64,000 nucleotides of DNA from Arcicella aquatica (GCF_034928825.1 NZ_JAYFUL010000031.1:4741-68740); one strand, 5' to 3'; numbered from the stretch's first letter, positions 51,414-61,649 are shown. Made by a program: numbers and translations. The notes: generated from the sequence alone by a model not told the origin.

Positions 51414-52430
51414 CTACAATGATTTACGTTTAATGAAATACCCTTTATTTACAAACCTGCCTTTTTCTCGCGAGAGAATCATTTGAGCAGCCCTTTTTCC
51501 CATTAAAGCAAAATCGTTTGAAATGACCGATACCCCTTCCGCCAGAATTTCTTTGATGGGCGTATCGTCATAAGACATCAGTCCAATGTCGCTACCAAGT
51601 TTCCACCCTTTTTTATTCGACCAATTGATGAATCGAACCAAATCATTTTCTCTGAAAACCAAATATGCATGGTCTTTTTGAAGGTGTTCTTCCTCTTCTA
51701 AATCAGAAATAATTTCATAAGAAATGTTGTTTTCATGGCAGAATCGCTCAAAACCTTGAATAATGCCAACAGGCGTATATTGAAAACTTTTGCTACTAAG
51801 CACCAATGAAAAGGTTTGATACTTTTTGATTAATTCCTTGGCTTCATTCAAACCTACGTAAGTATTATTCTTAAAATCTTGATACAGGATGGCATAATCT
51901 GTCCCAAAACTTGGTACATCAATATCCAGTATCAATAGTTTTTCTTTAGGTATTTTTTGAAGTACGTTCGTCACATCTTGATTAAAATGTGGCATTACGA
52001 TATAAAAATTATATGACCCCAAATGATTGAGGATAGTATTTTCAAAAACTTTTAAGTTATGATGATGAAAGAAAATATTAATCGTTACGTTTTCTCCTAA
52101 TTCTGCCACTAAACTATCATACAAAATCTCCTTGTAAGGTGTAAGGGCGTCAAAAAGCACAAAAATATTTAGCTGACTCCTCGTGTCAGTATTTGAAACA
52201 TAAAATCCTTTGCCGTGGTGAGACGTAATAATTCCTTTTTCTCGAAGGTCATCATAAGCTTTGGCAACCGTCATTCTGGCCATTCCAAAATTCTGCGATA
52301 CTTCGTTGATAGATGGTAGTTGTTGCCCTCTCACTAACGCTCCTTCTTCAATTCCGTTGATAATGTATTCAATTAACTGTTGAAATTTAGGCTTGCTAGA
52401 GTGGGCATCAATTTGAGTGCTGTTTTTCAT
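51414..52430 (-). CDS. GntR-family regulator with LacI-type ligand-binding domain
   Basis: 338 residues. N-terminal GntR winged helix (about 12-82: RGQQLPSINEVSQNFGMARM, TVAKAYDDLREKGI, SHHGKGFYVSN). C-terminal periplasmic-binding-like domain (about 90-335), as in the Bacteroidota GntR/LacI hybrids that control carbohydrate genes. It is convergent with the oxoprolinase gene and divergent from the DIC locus; its targets are not visible. Confidence 0.85.
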   Translation of the reverse strand: MKNSTQIDAHSSKPKFQQLIEYIINGIEEGALVRGQQLPSINEVSQNFGMARMTVAKAYDDLREKGIITSHHGKGFYVSNTDTRSQLNIFVLFDALTPYKEILYDSLVAELGENVTINIFFHHHNLKVFENTILNHLGSYNFYIVMPHFNQDVTNVLQKIPKEKLLILDIDVPSFGTDYAILYQDFKNNTYVGLNEAKELIKKYQTFSLVLSSKSFQYTPVGIIQGFERFCHENNISYEIISDLEEEEHLQKDHAYLVFRENDLVRFINWSNKKGWKLGSDIGLMSYDDTPIKEILAEGVSVISNDFALMGKRAAQMILSREKGRFVNKGYFIKRKSL

Positions 52431-52542
52431 TGAATCTATTTCTTTCTATTTGAGGTAATTAAGGCAAATTAATAATATTTTTTTGCTGTATTAATAAACT
52501 GTTGTCTTTTTCCTGTTTTAACTCAAATTATGGTTAAAAAAT

Positions 52543-52572
52543 TTTGAATCGATAATTTTTTTTTTAAATTTG
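52543..52572 (+). promoter_or_regulatory. Bacteroidota-type promoter
   Basis: TTTG at 52543-52546 and TAAATTTG at 52565-52572 with an 18-nt spacer, a close match to the TTTG-N19-TAnnTTTG consensus. It would start an RNA near 52580, running into the hairpins and terminator at 52721-52841. Confidence 0.6.
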
Positions 52573-52579
52573 TAGTGGA

Positions 52580-52841
52580 ATTAACTAGCATAGTATAGCA
52601 TTGTTTTAACATTGATTTAATGATTAAAACGAGCTTCAAGATATAAATGTTTCATCACCAAGTTTAGTGATGATTGGATTACAAGTTTTGTTTATAAAAA
52701 TGGTTAATGGTGTACAGTGTCTGTCGGAGACATAACTTTGTCTCCGCAGGCAATTGTCTTCAAAACAAGACTTGCTTAAAGATGCCTCCTATCTCTGAAT
52801 ATTTAACTTCTAAACTACTTGATTTCAAGTAGTTTTTTTTT
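52580..52841 (+). ncRNA. Candidate small RNA or leader ending in a terminator
   Basis: About 260 nt between a good promoter and a strong terminator with no open frame of note. Hairpin 1: CTG-CGGAGAC with GTCTCCG-CAG (52721-52749, one bulged T). Hairpin 2: GTCTT-CAAAAC-AAGAC (52756-52771). An unpaired stretch holds CCTCC (52785-52789). Terminator at 52812-52841. It could be a free small RNA, or an attenuating leader upstream of the 53005 gene and the DIC operon. No known riboswitch is recognised. Confidence 0.5.
52812..52841 (+). terminator. Strong terminator of the candidate RNA
   Basis: Stem AAACTACTTGA with TCAAGTAGTTT (11 bp, minimal loop) and nine T. Confidence 0.85.
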
Positions 52842-53004
52842 GTATTTATAGTCAATATTGTTTTTTTAATATAAAATTTAATTTTACAATGAATTATATA
52901 TTAATATTAAAATAATATCACTTTTTTTGATGTTAATTAATATGAATATTATAAATTGGCATCAATATCAGAAATACCAGTCCACATATTAACAGCGTTT
53001 TGAT

Positions 53005-53355
53005 ATGAAGTTTTTAAAAATCCTTTTGTTGTTGTTGCTAGTTAGCTTCAAATTCATTGCTTCGCCAATGAATACAGAAGGTACTATGCACAATCACTTC
53101 ATAAAAAGGTATATTTTAAAATCAGCTCATGATGACGCTAGAACACAATTGTGTGATACTGAAATTAATGAAAGTGAAGAAAGTTCTGAACACACTAAAG
53201 AATTCGATTTATCAAAAATTGCCTTCACTTTTAGCGAGTTTTTTACGTTTAAACTATTTGTATTAAAGCAAACATACCTTACTTCTTGGATTTTTAAATC
53301 TAAAATCCATTCTTGCTTTCCGCTTTTTGCGCTATATCTCAATTTTCGAATTTGA
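53005..53355 (+). CDS. Small exported protein upstream of dabA
   Basis: 116 residues: a signal peptide (KFLKILLLLLLVSFKFIAS), an acidic middle (EINESEESSEHTKE, about 53-66) and an aromatic C-terminal third. No family recognised. It lies 308 bp upstream of dabA on the same strand, in the same relative place as the 123-residue protein before the second SulP gene. Function unknown. Confidence 0.45.
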   Translation: MKFLKILLLLLLVSFKFIASPMNTEGTMHNHFIKRYILKSAHDDARTQLCDTEINESEESSEHTKEFDLSKIAFTFSEFFTFKLFVLKQTYLTSWIFKSKIHSCFPLFALYLNFRI

Positions 53356-53662
53356 TCTCTTTTTGCCAGAAGCATCATACTGATGCCTTTCCGTTCGTTT
53401 ACATCATCGCTTTGTAAATTCATCTGGCCGTTTTTCATTACCATTTTCTTTAAAGTTTGTTCAACATATTCGATTATTCCGATGATGTTGGGTCATTCTT
53501 GTATGTAAACTTGATTGATAATCTTGATTGCTATAACCACAAATCAAAGATGTTGGAATTTGAGTTGCTTATATTTTGTGCTTAGAGTATTACTTTCTAG
53601 CCAATAAAGAAATATGCTTATACGAGTTATTACAAGTTTTAATATAATCTTAAAGTATTTGT
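53356..53662. other. Gap upstream of dabA, nothing clear
   Basis: 307 bp, AT-rich. No gene, terminator or confident promoter identified; it presumably carries the dabA promoter. Confidence 0.4.
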
Positions 53663-56164
53663 ATGAAAGCACACGATTCATCTTTTGATGAGCACGAGGT
53701 TCTTCATGAGCTAAAGCACTATTTACCTGCACAAGCTCCGTTGAAAGACTTTGTTCATCATAACACACTTCATGCGTTCCAACAGCTGAAATTTTATAAA
53801 GCCTTGAGAAAGGCATCCAAAATGTTTGGATACAATGTGTTCTTGGGTTTAGACGAATTCAGAGCGTTGTATCAATCAAATAGAATTAGTTTGCCAATTC
53901 TTGAAAAAGTTATCATCGAAAGAATGGGTGAAGAGTTTCTTCTTGATTGGAAAGAGAAAGTTCTTCAAAAAACGTATGAAACAGCGGTAACACCTCGCAT
54001 TGGTACTTTAAGAGCAAACTGGAAATTGGTACACCATATTGACATGGATTTGTTGGTTCATCCAATTTTATTCAGAATCCTTTGTAGTTTTCTTGACCAA
54101 GGGATTTCAATTTGGAGTTTTCCAAATATTCATAAGGGGTTTTTAGCTTCCATCAGAGAAATGGAGCGAAATAGCTTTACTAGCTTTTTTAAAACTGAGC
54201 GAGCAAAAAATATTTTACTAAATGGTAATTGCAAGATTGAAGACTTACTGAAGATTATTGTTGGTGACTCATCGCTGTATAAACAATATCTTTTTGATCA
54301 GCAATTTGCACATCAAGGTTGGTCTGGAATGGTTTCTGTAGTAGAAGATATCCCTGAGACACTACTTGACCACAAGAAAATATCAACACACGATTTAATC
54401 GTTTTTGAATTATTATTAGAGATAGATGCGCTTGATTTTAAATTTGGACAAAACTGGGCTCCTCTGGGAAGCACTACTAAAGAAAAAATAAATGACATCT
54501 TAGCTGAAGTACCTGAAAGTGAATTGAATCAAGTACTTTCAATTTGGCAAGATGCTTTTGAGTGGACTTACTATGATCAAGTATTAGCAGGTATCCAACT
54601 CCAAAAAGGGGAAAAAAGAATTATTGAGGAAAAAAGCTTTCAAGCAATATTTTGTATTGACGACCGCGAATGTTCTATTCGCCGTTATCTTGAAAAACTT
54701 GATACTAATTGTGAGACATTTGGTACACCAGGCTTTTTTGGCGTTGAATTTTACTATCAACCAGAACACGCTAATTCTTATACCAAACAATGTCCTGCAC
54801 CTGTTACGCCCAAATTCTTGATTAAAGAAGTGGGTTCTAAAAGCAAGCAGGTAAAGGATGCACATTTTACAAAACATACGCATTCGTTATTTAGTGGCTG
54901 GTTCATTTCCCAAACACTTGGCTTCTGGTCAGCTATGCGTTTGTTTTTGAATATATTCAGACCTACTACCAGTGCCGCTGCTGTTTCTTCATTCAAACAT
55001 ATGGATAAGGAATCTAGCCTAACGATTGAACATAAGCACGACCATGCACATCCACGTAAAGATGAACTTCAAGTAGGTTTTACTGTGGCTGAGATGGCCC
55101 AACGTATGGAAGGTTTGTTAAAGAGTATTGGATTAGTAAATGACTTTGCACCTGTCGTATATATCGTAGGACATGGAGCAAGTAGTGTAAACAATACTCA
55201 TTATGCTGGTTATGATTGTGGCGCTTGTTGTGGCAGACCCGGTTCTGTAAATGCCAGAGTCGCTAGCTCTATGCTGAACCATAAAGAAGTAAGAGCAATA
55301 TTGGCTACCAAAGGAATCGATATTCCTGATACAACGCAGTTTGTAGGAGCTTTGCATGATACAACCCGTGATGAGATTTCATTTTTCGATGAAAAAGAGC
55401 TTTCAGAAAAAAATAAAGAGGGGCATTCAAAAAATGAAAAGTTTTTTATAGAAGCCCTTGATTTCAATGCTAAAGAGCGTTCTAGAAGATTTGAATCAAT
55501 CAATACGAAACTAACGGCTGGAGAAATTCATGATAAAATACGCACAAGATCGGTTTCTCTTTTTGAGCCACGACCAGAGCTAAATCATGCTACTAACGCT
55601 GTTTGTATTGTAGGACGAAGAGAATTATCAAAAGAATTATTCTTGGATAGACGTGCCTTTATGAATTCATACAATTATCAGGTTGATTTAGAAGGAAAGT
55701 TTCTATTCAATATTTTGAAAGCGGCAGCGCCAGTTTGTGGAGGTATTAATTTGGAATACTATTTTTCAAGAGTCGATAATCAGAAACTAGGGGCAGGTTC
55801 AAAACTACCACACAATGTGATGGGGCTTTTTGGAGTAGCCAATGGTATTGATGGAGACTTAAGACCAGGTTTGCCAAGCCAAATGATTGAAGTACACGAC
55901 CCAATTAGAATGTTATTTATTGTTGAACATTTCCCTGAGGTTGTTTTGAATACTATCAAAATATTGCCCGAAACCTATGAGTGGTTCAATAATGAATGGG
56001 TACATCTAATAGTAGTAAATCCTGAAAACAGAGAGATGTTCAGATTTCAAAATGGACATTTTGTTCCTTATCAGGCTGTTAATGAAAAAATTAATTCAGT
56101 TTCTGATATCGAATCATTATTAGAATCACATCAAGAGAATTTTCCAGTTTATTTAATAAAATAA
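53663..56164 (+). CDS. dabA: DabA, zinc-dependent subunit of the DIC (inorganic carbon) uptake complex
   Basis: 833 residues, DUF2309/UPF0753 family, essentially complete. The predicted zinc/active site of this beta-CA-like protein is all present: Cys331 and Asp333 in FCIDDRECSIRRYLE, His504 in VYIVGHGAS and Cys519 in GYDCGACCGRPG. The His-to-Cys spacing of 15 is what I recall for the characterised protein. DabA with DabB uses the ion gradient to turn CO2 into trapped bicarbonate in the cytosol. 9 nt before dabB. Confidence 0.92.
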   Translation: MKAHDSSFDEHEVLHELKHYLPAQAPLKDFVHHNTLHAFQQLKFYKALRKASKMFGYNVFLGLDEFRALYQSNRISLPILEKVIIERMGEEFLLDWKEKVLQKTYETAVTPRIGTLRANWKLVHHIDMDLLVHPILFRILCSFLDQGISIWSFPNIHKGFLASIREMERNSFTSFFKTERAKNILLNGNCKIEDLLKIIVGDSSLYKQYLFDQQFAHQGWSGMVSVVEDIPETLLDHKKISTHDLIVFELLLEIDALDFKFGQNWAPLGSTTKEKINDILAEVPESELNQVLSIWQDAFEWTYYDQVLAGIQLQKGEKRIIEEKSFQAIFCIDDRECSIRRYLEKLDTNCETFGTPGFFGVEFYYQPEHANSYTKQCPAPVTPKFLIKEVGSKSKQVKDAHFTKHTHSLFSGWFISQTLGFWSAMRLFLNIFRPTTSAAAVSSFKHMDKESSLTIEHKHDHAHPRKDELQVGFTVAEMAQRMEGLLKSIGLVNDFAPVVYIVGHGASSVNNTHYAGYDCGACCGRPGSVNARVASSMLNHKEVRAILATKGIDIPDTTQFVGALHDTTRDEISFFDEKELSEKNKEGHSKNEKFFIEALDFNAKERSRRFESINTKLTAGEIHDKIRTRSVSLFEPRPELNHATNAVCIVGRRELSKELFLDRRAFMNSYNYQVDLEGKFLFNILKAAAPVCGGINLEYYFSRVDNQKLGAGSKLPHNVMGLFGVANGIDGDLRPGLPSQMIEVHDPIRMLFIVEHFPEVVLNTIKILPETYEWFNNEWVHLIVVNPENREMFRFQNGHFVPYQAVNEKINSVSDIESLLESHQENFPVYLIK

Positions 56165-56173
56165 GAATACAAA

Positions 56174-58042
56174 ATGACTTCGATACTTCAAATTTTTATT
56201 CTTATACCAGTTATAGGTTTTATTTTAAGTTTATTAATTCCAGCAAAAAAAGAAGGTATTATCTCACGAGTAGCTTTTTTAACGGTGGGGTTACACTTAA
56301 TTAGCTTTATTGTATTTTCGGTTTTTTGGCTTTTTCATGGTCATGAATCACTTAATCTTAAAGAGATTGTATTGTTTAAATCTAAAGATTATGAGTTTCT
56401 GATTGATTTTTGTTTCGACAAGATTACGGTAGTGTATTTGTTGGTAGGTGCATTTTTGACTTTTCTAGTAACGATATACAGCCGATATTATCTTCATAGA
56501 GAAGAAGGGTATAAACGTTTTTTTAATACGATTCTGTTTTTTTATGTAGGTTATAATGTAGCGATTCTGTCTGGAAATTTTGAGACCCTATTTATAGGAT
56601 GGGAAATATTAGGAATATCATCATTCCTATTAATTGCCTTTTATAGAAACAGGTATTTGCCCGTTAAAAATGCTATCAAAGTGTTTTCAGTATATAGAAT
56701 TGGTGATATCGGATTGATACTTGCCATGTGGGCAAGTCACCATTTATGGCATGAAAATATTACTTTCTTGAAATTGAGCAATTATGAATTAGTACACGAG
56801 CATATATTAGGTCATAGTTTCACGGGCGTATTTATTTCATTAATGATTTTGGTAGCCGCAGCTGTTAAGTCTGCTCAATTGCCTTTTTCATCATGGTTGC
56901 CAAGAGCAATGGAAGGTCCAACGCCTTCAAGTGCTATTTTTTATGGTTCACTTTCGGTGCATTTAGGGGTGTTTCTTTTATTAAGAACATTTCCTTTTTG
57001 GGAACATCAAATCTCTGTTAGAATATTGATTGCTCTGTTAGGGTTGACAACCAGCATCATAGCGTCATTAATTGCCAGAGTGCAGTCGTCAGTTAAAAGC
57101 CAGATTGCTTATGCTTCCATCGCACAAATAGGACTAATTTTTATTGAGGTTGCAGCAGGTTTTGAAAGCTTGGCATTGTTTCACTTTGCAGGAAATGCCT
57201 TCTTAAGAACATACCAGTTGCTTGTTTCACCATCAGTAGTGAGTTATATGATTCGTGAACAGTTTTATAATTTCATTCCACGTCAGCATACTATTGAAGA
57301 TTCTTTCCCTAAAAAAGTAGAATATTCTATTTATGTGATGAGTTTGAAAGAATGGAATTTAGATTTATTCATGGATTACATCGTTTGGAAGCCATTAAAA
57401 AATGTAGGTAGAAAGTTAGACTTCCTGACAATCAACAAATTACTGTTATTATTTATTCCTACTTACGTTGTCGGTTTAGTGCTATTGTACAACCAAGAAA
57501 AACTTGCGCCACAATTGCATGAATATTTACCGGGATTGTTTTCGCTGATTGGTTTTATCATGGTCTTGAAATCTTTCTCTGAAAGAAAAAGCCCGAGAAT
57601 GAGCTGGTTATTAATCATCATGAATCATTTCTGGATTGCCCTAGCCATTTCATTCAACGAGCATTTTAAAGTAGAAGAAGCCATTTTTTACTTAAGTGGC
57701 ATTATCATAATGGGAGCTTTGGGATACTTCACTTTAAGTAAGTTGAAATCACTAGAGAAAACGCTCGACTTGAATCGTTTCTACGGACACGTTTACGAAC
57801 ATCCAAAATTTGCAATGATGTTTTTGTTGGCTTGTTTGGGTTTAACGGGCTTTCCTATCACGTCAACGTTTATTGGCGAAGATTTAATTTTCAGTCATAT
57901 CCATGAAGATCAAATTTTCTTAGCATTTTTTATTTCGTCAAGTTTCATCATTGGAGGTATTTCTGTGATAAGAGTTTATGCCAGAATTTTCCTCGGTCCA
58001 CATATTAAAACGTATCATGAAGTACCGTATAAGTCTTCATAA
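56174..58042 (+). CDS. dabB: DabB, NuoL/MrpA-type membrane subunit of the DIC uptake complex
   Basis: 622 residues with many transmembrane helices. The proton-antiporter domain is recognised by LFIGWEILGISSFLLIAFYR, RIGDIGLILAMW, KSAQLPFSSWLPRAMEGPTP and SSAIFYGSLSVHLGVFLLLR. It couples H+ or Na+ flow to DabA activity. It directly follows dabA, giving the known DAB pair. Confidence 0.92.
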   Translation: MTSILQIFILIPVIGFILSLLIPAKKEGIISRVAFLTVGLHLISFIVFSVFWLFHGHESLNLKEIVLFKSKDYEFLIDFCFDKITVVYLLVGAFLTFLVTIYSRYYLHREEGYKRFFNTILFFYVGYNVAILSGNFETLFIGWEILGISSFLLIAFYRNRYLPVKNAIKVFSVYRIGDIGLILAMWASHHLWHENITFLKLSNYELVHEHILGHSFTGVFISLMILVAAAVKSAQLPFSSWLPRAMEGPTPSSAIFYGSLSVHLGVFLLLRTFPFWEHQISVRILIALLGLTTSIIASLIARVQSSVKSQIAYASIAQIGLIFIEVAAGFESLALFHFAGNAFLRTYQLLVSPSVVSYMIREQFYNFIPRQHTIEDSFPKKVEYSIYVMSLKEWNLDLFMDYIVWKPLKNVGRKLDFLTINKLLLLFIPTYVVGLVLLYNQEKLAPQLHEYLPGLFSLIGFIMVLKSFSERKSPRMSWLLIIMNHFWIALAISFNEHFKVEEAIFYLSGIIIMGALGYFTLSKLKSLEKTLDLNRFYGHVYEHPKFAMMFLLACLGLTGFPITSTFIGEDLIFSHIHEDQIFLAFFISSSFIIGGISVIRVYARIFLGPHIKTYHEVPYKSS

Positions 58043-58132
58043 AAAAAGAAATTACAAGAAATCAGATTCAATCTCAATAGTCAATTAAGGATTGAATCGC
58101 ATCACTAAAAGTGTTTAAAATATTATTTCAAA

Positions 58133-59719
58133 ATGGAAACAAAGACGAAACTAACTGCTCCTCTTGATGGCTTGGCAGGATTAAAAGAGAACTTTTCAAC
58201 CGATGCGGTCTCTGGATTTATTGTATTTTTATTAGCCCTTCCCTTGAGTTTGGGGATTGCCAAAGCCTCAGAGTTTCCTCCTATTATGGGTTTGGTGACG
58301 GCTATCATTGGGGGTATCGTAGTAAGTTTTTTCATGGGCTCTAAATTAACGATTAAAGGGCCAGCAGCTGGCTTAATCGTAATCGTAGCAGGTGCAGTAA
58401 ACGAATTTGGTGGAGGAGAAACTGGTTGGCATTTAGCATTGGGAGCGATGGTAGCAGCTGGTATTGTCCAAATACTTTTTGGAGTATTTAAGTTAGGTAA
58501 ACTAGCAGACTTCTTTCCACTTTCAGCCATTCATGGTATGCTTGCAGCCATTGGTTTAATTATCATTGCGAAGCAAATTCCAGTATTATTAGATGTAGCA
58601 CCAGCTTTGACAAAAGGAAAAGGCCCATTGGCTTTGATTGCCTCTATTCCAACATTTATTGCGCATCTTGACCCTAAAGCTACGTTGATTGGTGTTCTTT
58701 GCTTAATCATTATGTTAGGTTGGCCATTTATCAAGAACCCTATTATCAAGAAAATACCTGCTCCATTGGTTGTGCTTATTATTGCAATTCCTGCTGAATT
58801 AGCAATGGATTTCCAAACTACTGAACCAGCTTATGCGTTGGTACACATTGGCAACTTGATGGAAAATATTAAAATCAATGTTGATTTTTCAGGTGTTTCT
58901 CAGATAGGATTATTTATTAAATATGTAGTCATGTTTGCTTTGGTAGGTACTTTAGAATCACTTCTTACCGTAAAAGCCATTGATATGTTAGACCCATATC
59001 GTCGTAAGTCTGATGCCAACAAAGATTTAATCGCTGTGGGTATTGGTAATACAATCGCCGCAATTTTAGGAGGCTTACCGATGATTTCTGAAGTAGCGCG
59101 TAGTTCTTCAAACGTTAATAATGGTGCGAAAACTCGTTGGGCAAACTTCTTTCATGGTTTTTTTATCTTAGCTTTTGTTTTGTTAGCATCCCATTTAATC
59201 GAGCTTATTCCTAACACTGCCTTAGCGGCTATGTTGATTACGGTAGGTATTAAATTGACGCATCCAAAAGAATTTATCCATACGTTCACCATTGGTAAAG
59301 AGCAATTGTCAATCTTCTTGATTACTATTTTCTTTACATTATATGAAGATTTATTAGTAGGTATTGCAGCAGGTATTGCTTTAAAAATCATTATTCACTT
59401 AGTGAACGGCTTACCAATTGGTTCATTATTTAAAGCACCAACGTTGGTCTCTTTTGAAGGAGATGATTATTTAGTAGAAATTGATAAATCTGCTGTTTTT
59501 ACAAATTACTTAGGAATTAAAAGCAAATTGGATGCTATTCCTGCTGGTTTTAATGTAACGATTGACTTAAAAAGCACTAGATTGGTAGATCACTCGGTGA
59601 TGGAAAACTTGCATCACTTTGAGCATGATTATATAGAAGGAGGAGGTACTGTTAAAATAATAGGTCTTGATAATCACAAGCCTGTTTCTGGTCATAAGTT
59701 GGCCGCACGTAAAGCTTAA
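58133..59719 (+). CDS. SulP-family anion transporter with STAS domain (likely bicarbonate)
   Basis: 528 residues. About 12 hydrophobic segments with SulP markers: VSGFIVFLLALPLSLGIAKA, MGSKLTIKGPAAGLIVIVAG and AVGIGNTIAAILGGLPMISE. C-terminal STAS domain (about 445-520, containing VTIDLKSTRLVDHSVMENL). Position behind dabAB supports Na+- or H+-linked bicarbonate uptake (BicA-like) over sulfate. Substrate is inferred from context. Confidence 0.85.
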   Translation: METKTKLTAPLDGLAGLKENFSTDAVSGFIVFLLALPLSLGIAKASEFPPIMGLVTAIIGGIVVSFFMGSKLTIKGPAAGLIVIVAGAVNEFGGGETGWHLALGAMVAAGIVQILFGVFKLGKLADFFPLSAIHGMLAAIGLIIIAKQIPVLLDVAPALTKGKGPLALIASIPTFIAHLDPKATLIGVLCLIIMLGWPFIKNPIIKKIPAPLVVLIIAIPAELAMDFQTTEPAYALVHIGNLMENIKINVDFSGVSQIGLFIKYVVMFALVGTLESLLTVKAIDMLDPYRRKSDANKDLIAVGIGNTIAAILGGLPMISEVARSSSNVNNGAKTRWANFFHGFFILAFVLLASHLIELIPNTALAAMLITVGIKLTHPKEFIHTFTIGKEQLSIFLITIFFTLYEDLLVGIAAGIALKIIIHLVNGLPIGSLFKAPTLVSFEGDDYLVEIDKSAVFTNYLGIKSKLDAIPAGFNVTIDLKSTRLVDHSVMENLHHFEHDYIEGGGTVKIIGLDNHKPVSGHKLAARKA

Positions 59720-59743
59720 TATTCACATATTTTGTTATAATTA

Positions 59744-59772
59744 ATACTGAGTGACATTTTGTCGCTCAGTAT
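59744..59772 (+). other. 12-bp stem-loop between sulP and porin genes
   Basis: ATACTGAGTGAC (59744-59755) pairs with GTCGCTCAGTAT (59761-59772, one G-U). No U-run follows, so RNA stabilisation or partial termination is more likely than full stop. The porin gene begins 31 nt later. Confidence 0.55.
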
Positions 59773-59802
59773 CTCAAACCAATCTCTTATTATTATAATA
59801 CC

Positions 59803-61122
59803 ATGAATAAAATACTTTTTATAGTGGCTGGACTAGTGTTGTCCTATACAAGCTTTTCCCAGACTTATAAAGACGGCAAATTATATTTGAATCAGGATGG
59901 GTCTCAGTTTTTAAAAATGACATTATTGAATCAAGTTTGGCTTCGTCATAACGAAAATAACCCTGGTTCAACAACAAACGGTTTTGATAAATCTTCGACT
60001 ACTGATATTGGTATTCGTAGATTAAGATTACAATTGTTTGGACAAATCACCGACCGTACTTATATCTATTTACAAATAGGGGAGAATAACTTTAATGCAT
60101 TATCAGACCGCAAACAGGGTTTCTTTATCCATGATGCCATTGGGGAATATGCAGTAGTGAAAAATAAGCTATCATTAGGTGGAGGCTTAACAGGATGGAG
60201 TGGCTTAGCACGTTTTGCCGCACCTTCAGTAGGTGGACAATTAGGCGTAGATGCTCCGCTTTATCAACAAACAACGAATGATGTAACTGACCAGTTCCTT
60301 CGAAAATTAAGCATTTATGCCAAAGGAAAACTAGGTTCATTTGACTATAGAGTAGCTTTATCAGACCCAATGGCGATTCAAAAATCATCTGGGTTTAATG
60401 CAGCAACAGCATTAACTAAAAATTCAAACTTTGCCACAACACCACCAAAATTTCAGACCCAAGGATATTTTCAGTACCAATTTTGGGATAAAGAATCTAA
60501 CATGAATCCTTACACAGTAGGAACATATTATGGCTCTAAAAAAATCTTCAATATTGGTGCTGGTTTTATCTATCAACCTGACGCAATGTGGCATTTGGCA
60601 GATAATGGAAGAGATACCTTGAAAACAGCGATGACATTATTAGCAGTCGATGCTTTTTATGATGCTCCTATTAACAAGGAAAAAGGAACAGCGTTGAGTG
60701 CTTACTTAGCACTTTCAGACTATAATTTCGGTAAAAACTATATCCGCGAAAGCGGCCCGTTGAATCCTTCTACTGGCAATGCCAATGCAAGTGTGTTGAA
60801 TGGTGCAGGTAATAATGCCCCTTTGTACGGAACAGGACAAACCGTTTATGGACAAGTAGGATATAAGATGGCAAATAGTATGTTAGGCAAAGCAGGCACT
60901 TTGATGCCTTATGTTAGTGTACAGTATTCTGATTATGAAAAATTAGCTGACCCAATGGTATTTTATGATGCGGGTATCAACTGGTTGTTTACAGGACATA
61001 CTTCTAAGCTAACATTGGCTTACCAAAGTCGCCCAGTATATACAAGTAATTCAGCAGGTGAATATCATTCAACTGACAGAAAAGGTGGCATTATTATGCA
61101 ATATCAAGTATTTTTTAATTAG
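59803..61122 (+). CDS. Outer-membrane porin (OprO/OprP-like)
   Basis: 439 residues. Signal peptide ending TSFSQ (residue 20), then an all-beta barrel-like pattern with alternating aromatic strands, typical of phosphate-selective-porin-like proteins (DIGIRRLRLQLFGQITDRTY). It ends FQYQVFF-type (MQYQVFFN). It probably lets bicarbonate or other anions through the outer membrane to the SulP/DAB system. Confidence 0.75.
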   Translation: MNKILFIVAGLVLSYTSFSQTYKDGKLYLNQDGSQFLKMTLLNQVWLRHNENNPGSTTNGFDKSSTTDIGIRRLRLQLFGQITDRTYIYLQIGENNFNALSDRKQGFFIHDAIGEYAVVKNKLSLGGGLTGWSGLARFAAPSVGGQLGVDAPLYQQTTNDVTDQFLRKLSIYAKGKLGSFDYRVALSDPMAIQKSSGFNAATALTKNSNFATTPPKFQTQGYFQYQFWDKESNMNPYTVGTYYGSKKIFNIGAGFIYQPDAMWHLADNGRDTLKTAMTLLAVDAFYDAPINKEKGTALSAYLALSDYNFGKNYIRESGPLNPSTGNANASVLNGAGNNAPLYGTGQTVYGQVGYKMANSMLGKAGTLMPYVSVQYSDYEKLADPMVFYDAGINWLFTGHTSKLTLAYQSRPVYTSNSAGEYHSTDRKGGIIMQYQVFFN

Positions 61123-61162
61123 AGTGTTACAATATTTTAGTTTGTATGTGGTTTAATATTGG

Positions 61163-61198
61163 ATTGGGTTATCGGCTTCGATAACCCAATTTTGTTTT
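61163..61198 (+). terminator. Terminator after the porin gene
   Basis: A perfect 12-bp stem ATTGGGTTATCG (61163-61174) with CGATAACCCAAT (61179-61190), tetraloop GCTT, followed by TTTGTTTT. Confidence 0.85.
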
Positions 61199-61277
61199 AA
61201 TTACTTCAATCTTTTATCCTATTTGTATCAATGGTAGAACGAAAATGTTTTAATTTTGGTTTTAGAAATTAAACCTT

Positions 61278-61649
61278 ATGCATACCAAGACTAAACTACA
61301 TATTGTCTTTCAGACTTTTTGCTTGGCTTTGGCCTTGCATTTTGTTGCATTGAATGTAGGAGGTATTTATTATTTAAAGTTTTTTCTACCTAAAGAAAAA
61401 ATAGTTAATCTACTGAATAAAGCTGAAGCTGAAAAGAAAACTGATACTGATTCTTCAGATGATGTGCCTGAATCAGATGACATTAATGATTATAACGTCA
61501 TTTGTGTAGTAGAATCTCTCTCATTATTTTTGAATAACCTTACTTTAAATGATGACGCATACTATTATACATTAGCACTTTTCTCTTCATATTCCTCTCG
61601 TACCCTCCGTGGTCACTTTGATGTGATAATTCAGCCTCCGCAAGTATAA
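61278..61649 (+). CDS. Small exported/membrane-anchored protein upstream of the second SulP
   Basis: 123 residues: an N-terminal hydrophobic helix (about 10-35), an acidic middle (KTDTDSSDDVPESDDIND, about 54-71), and a C-terminal part ending FDVIIQPPQV. Like the 116-residue protein at 53005 it is short, exported, acid-rich in the middle and placed just before a carbon-transport gene. No family recognised. Confidence 0.5.
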   Translation: MHTKTKLHIVFQTFCLALALHFVALNVGGIYYLKFFLPKEKIVNLLNKAEAEKKTDTDSSDDVPESDDINDYNVICVVESLSLFLNNLTLNDDAYYYTLALFSSYSSRTLRGHFDVIIQPPQV

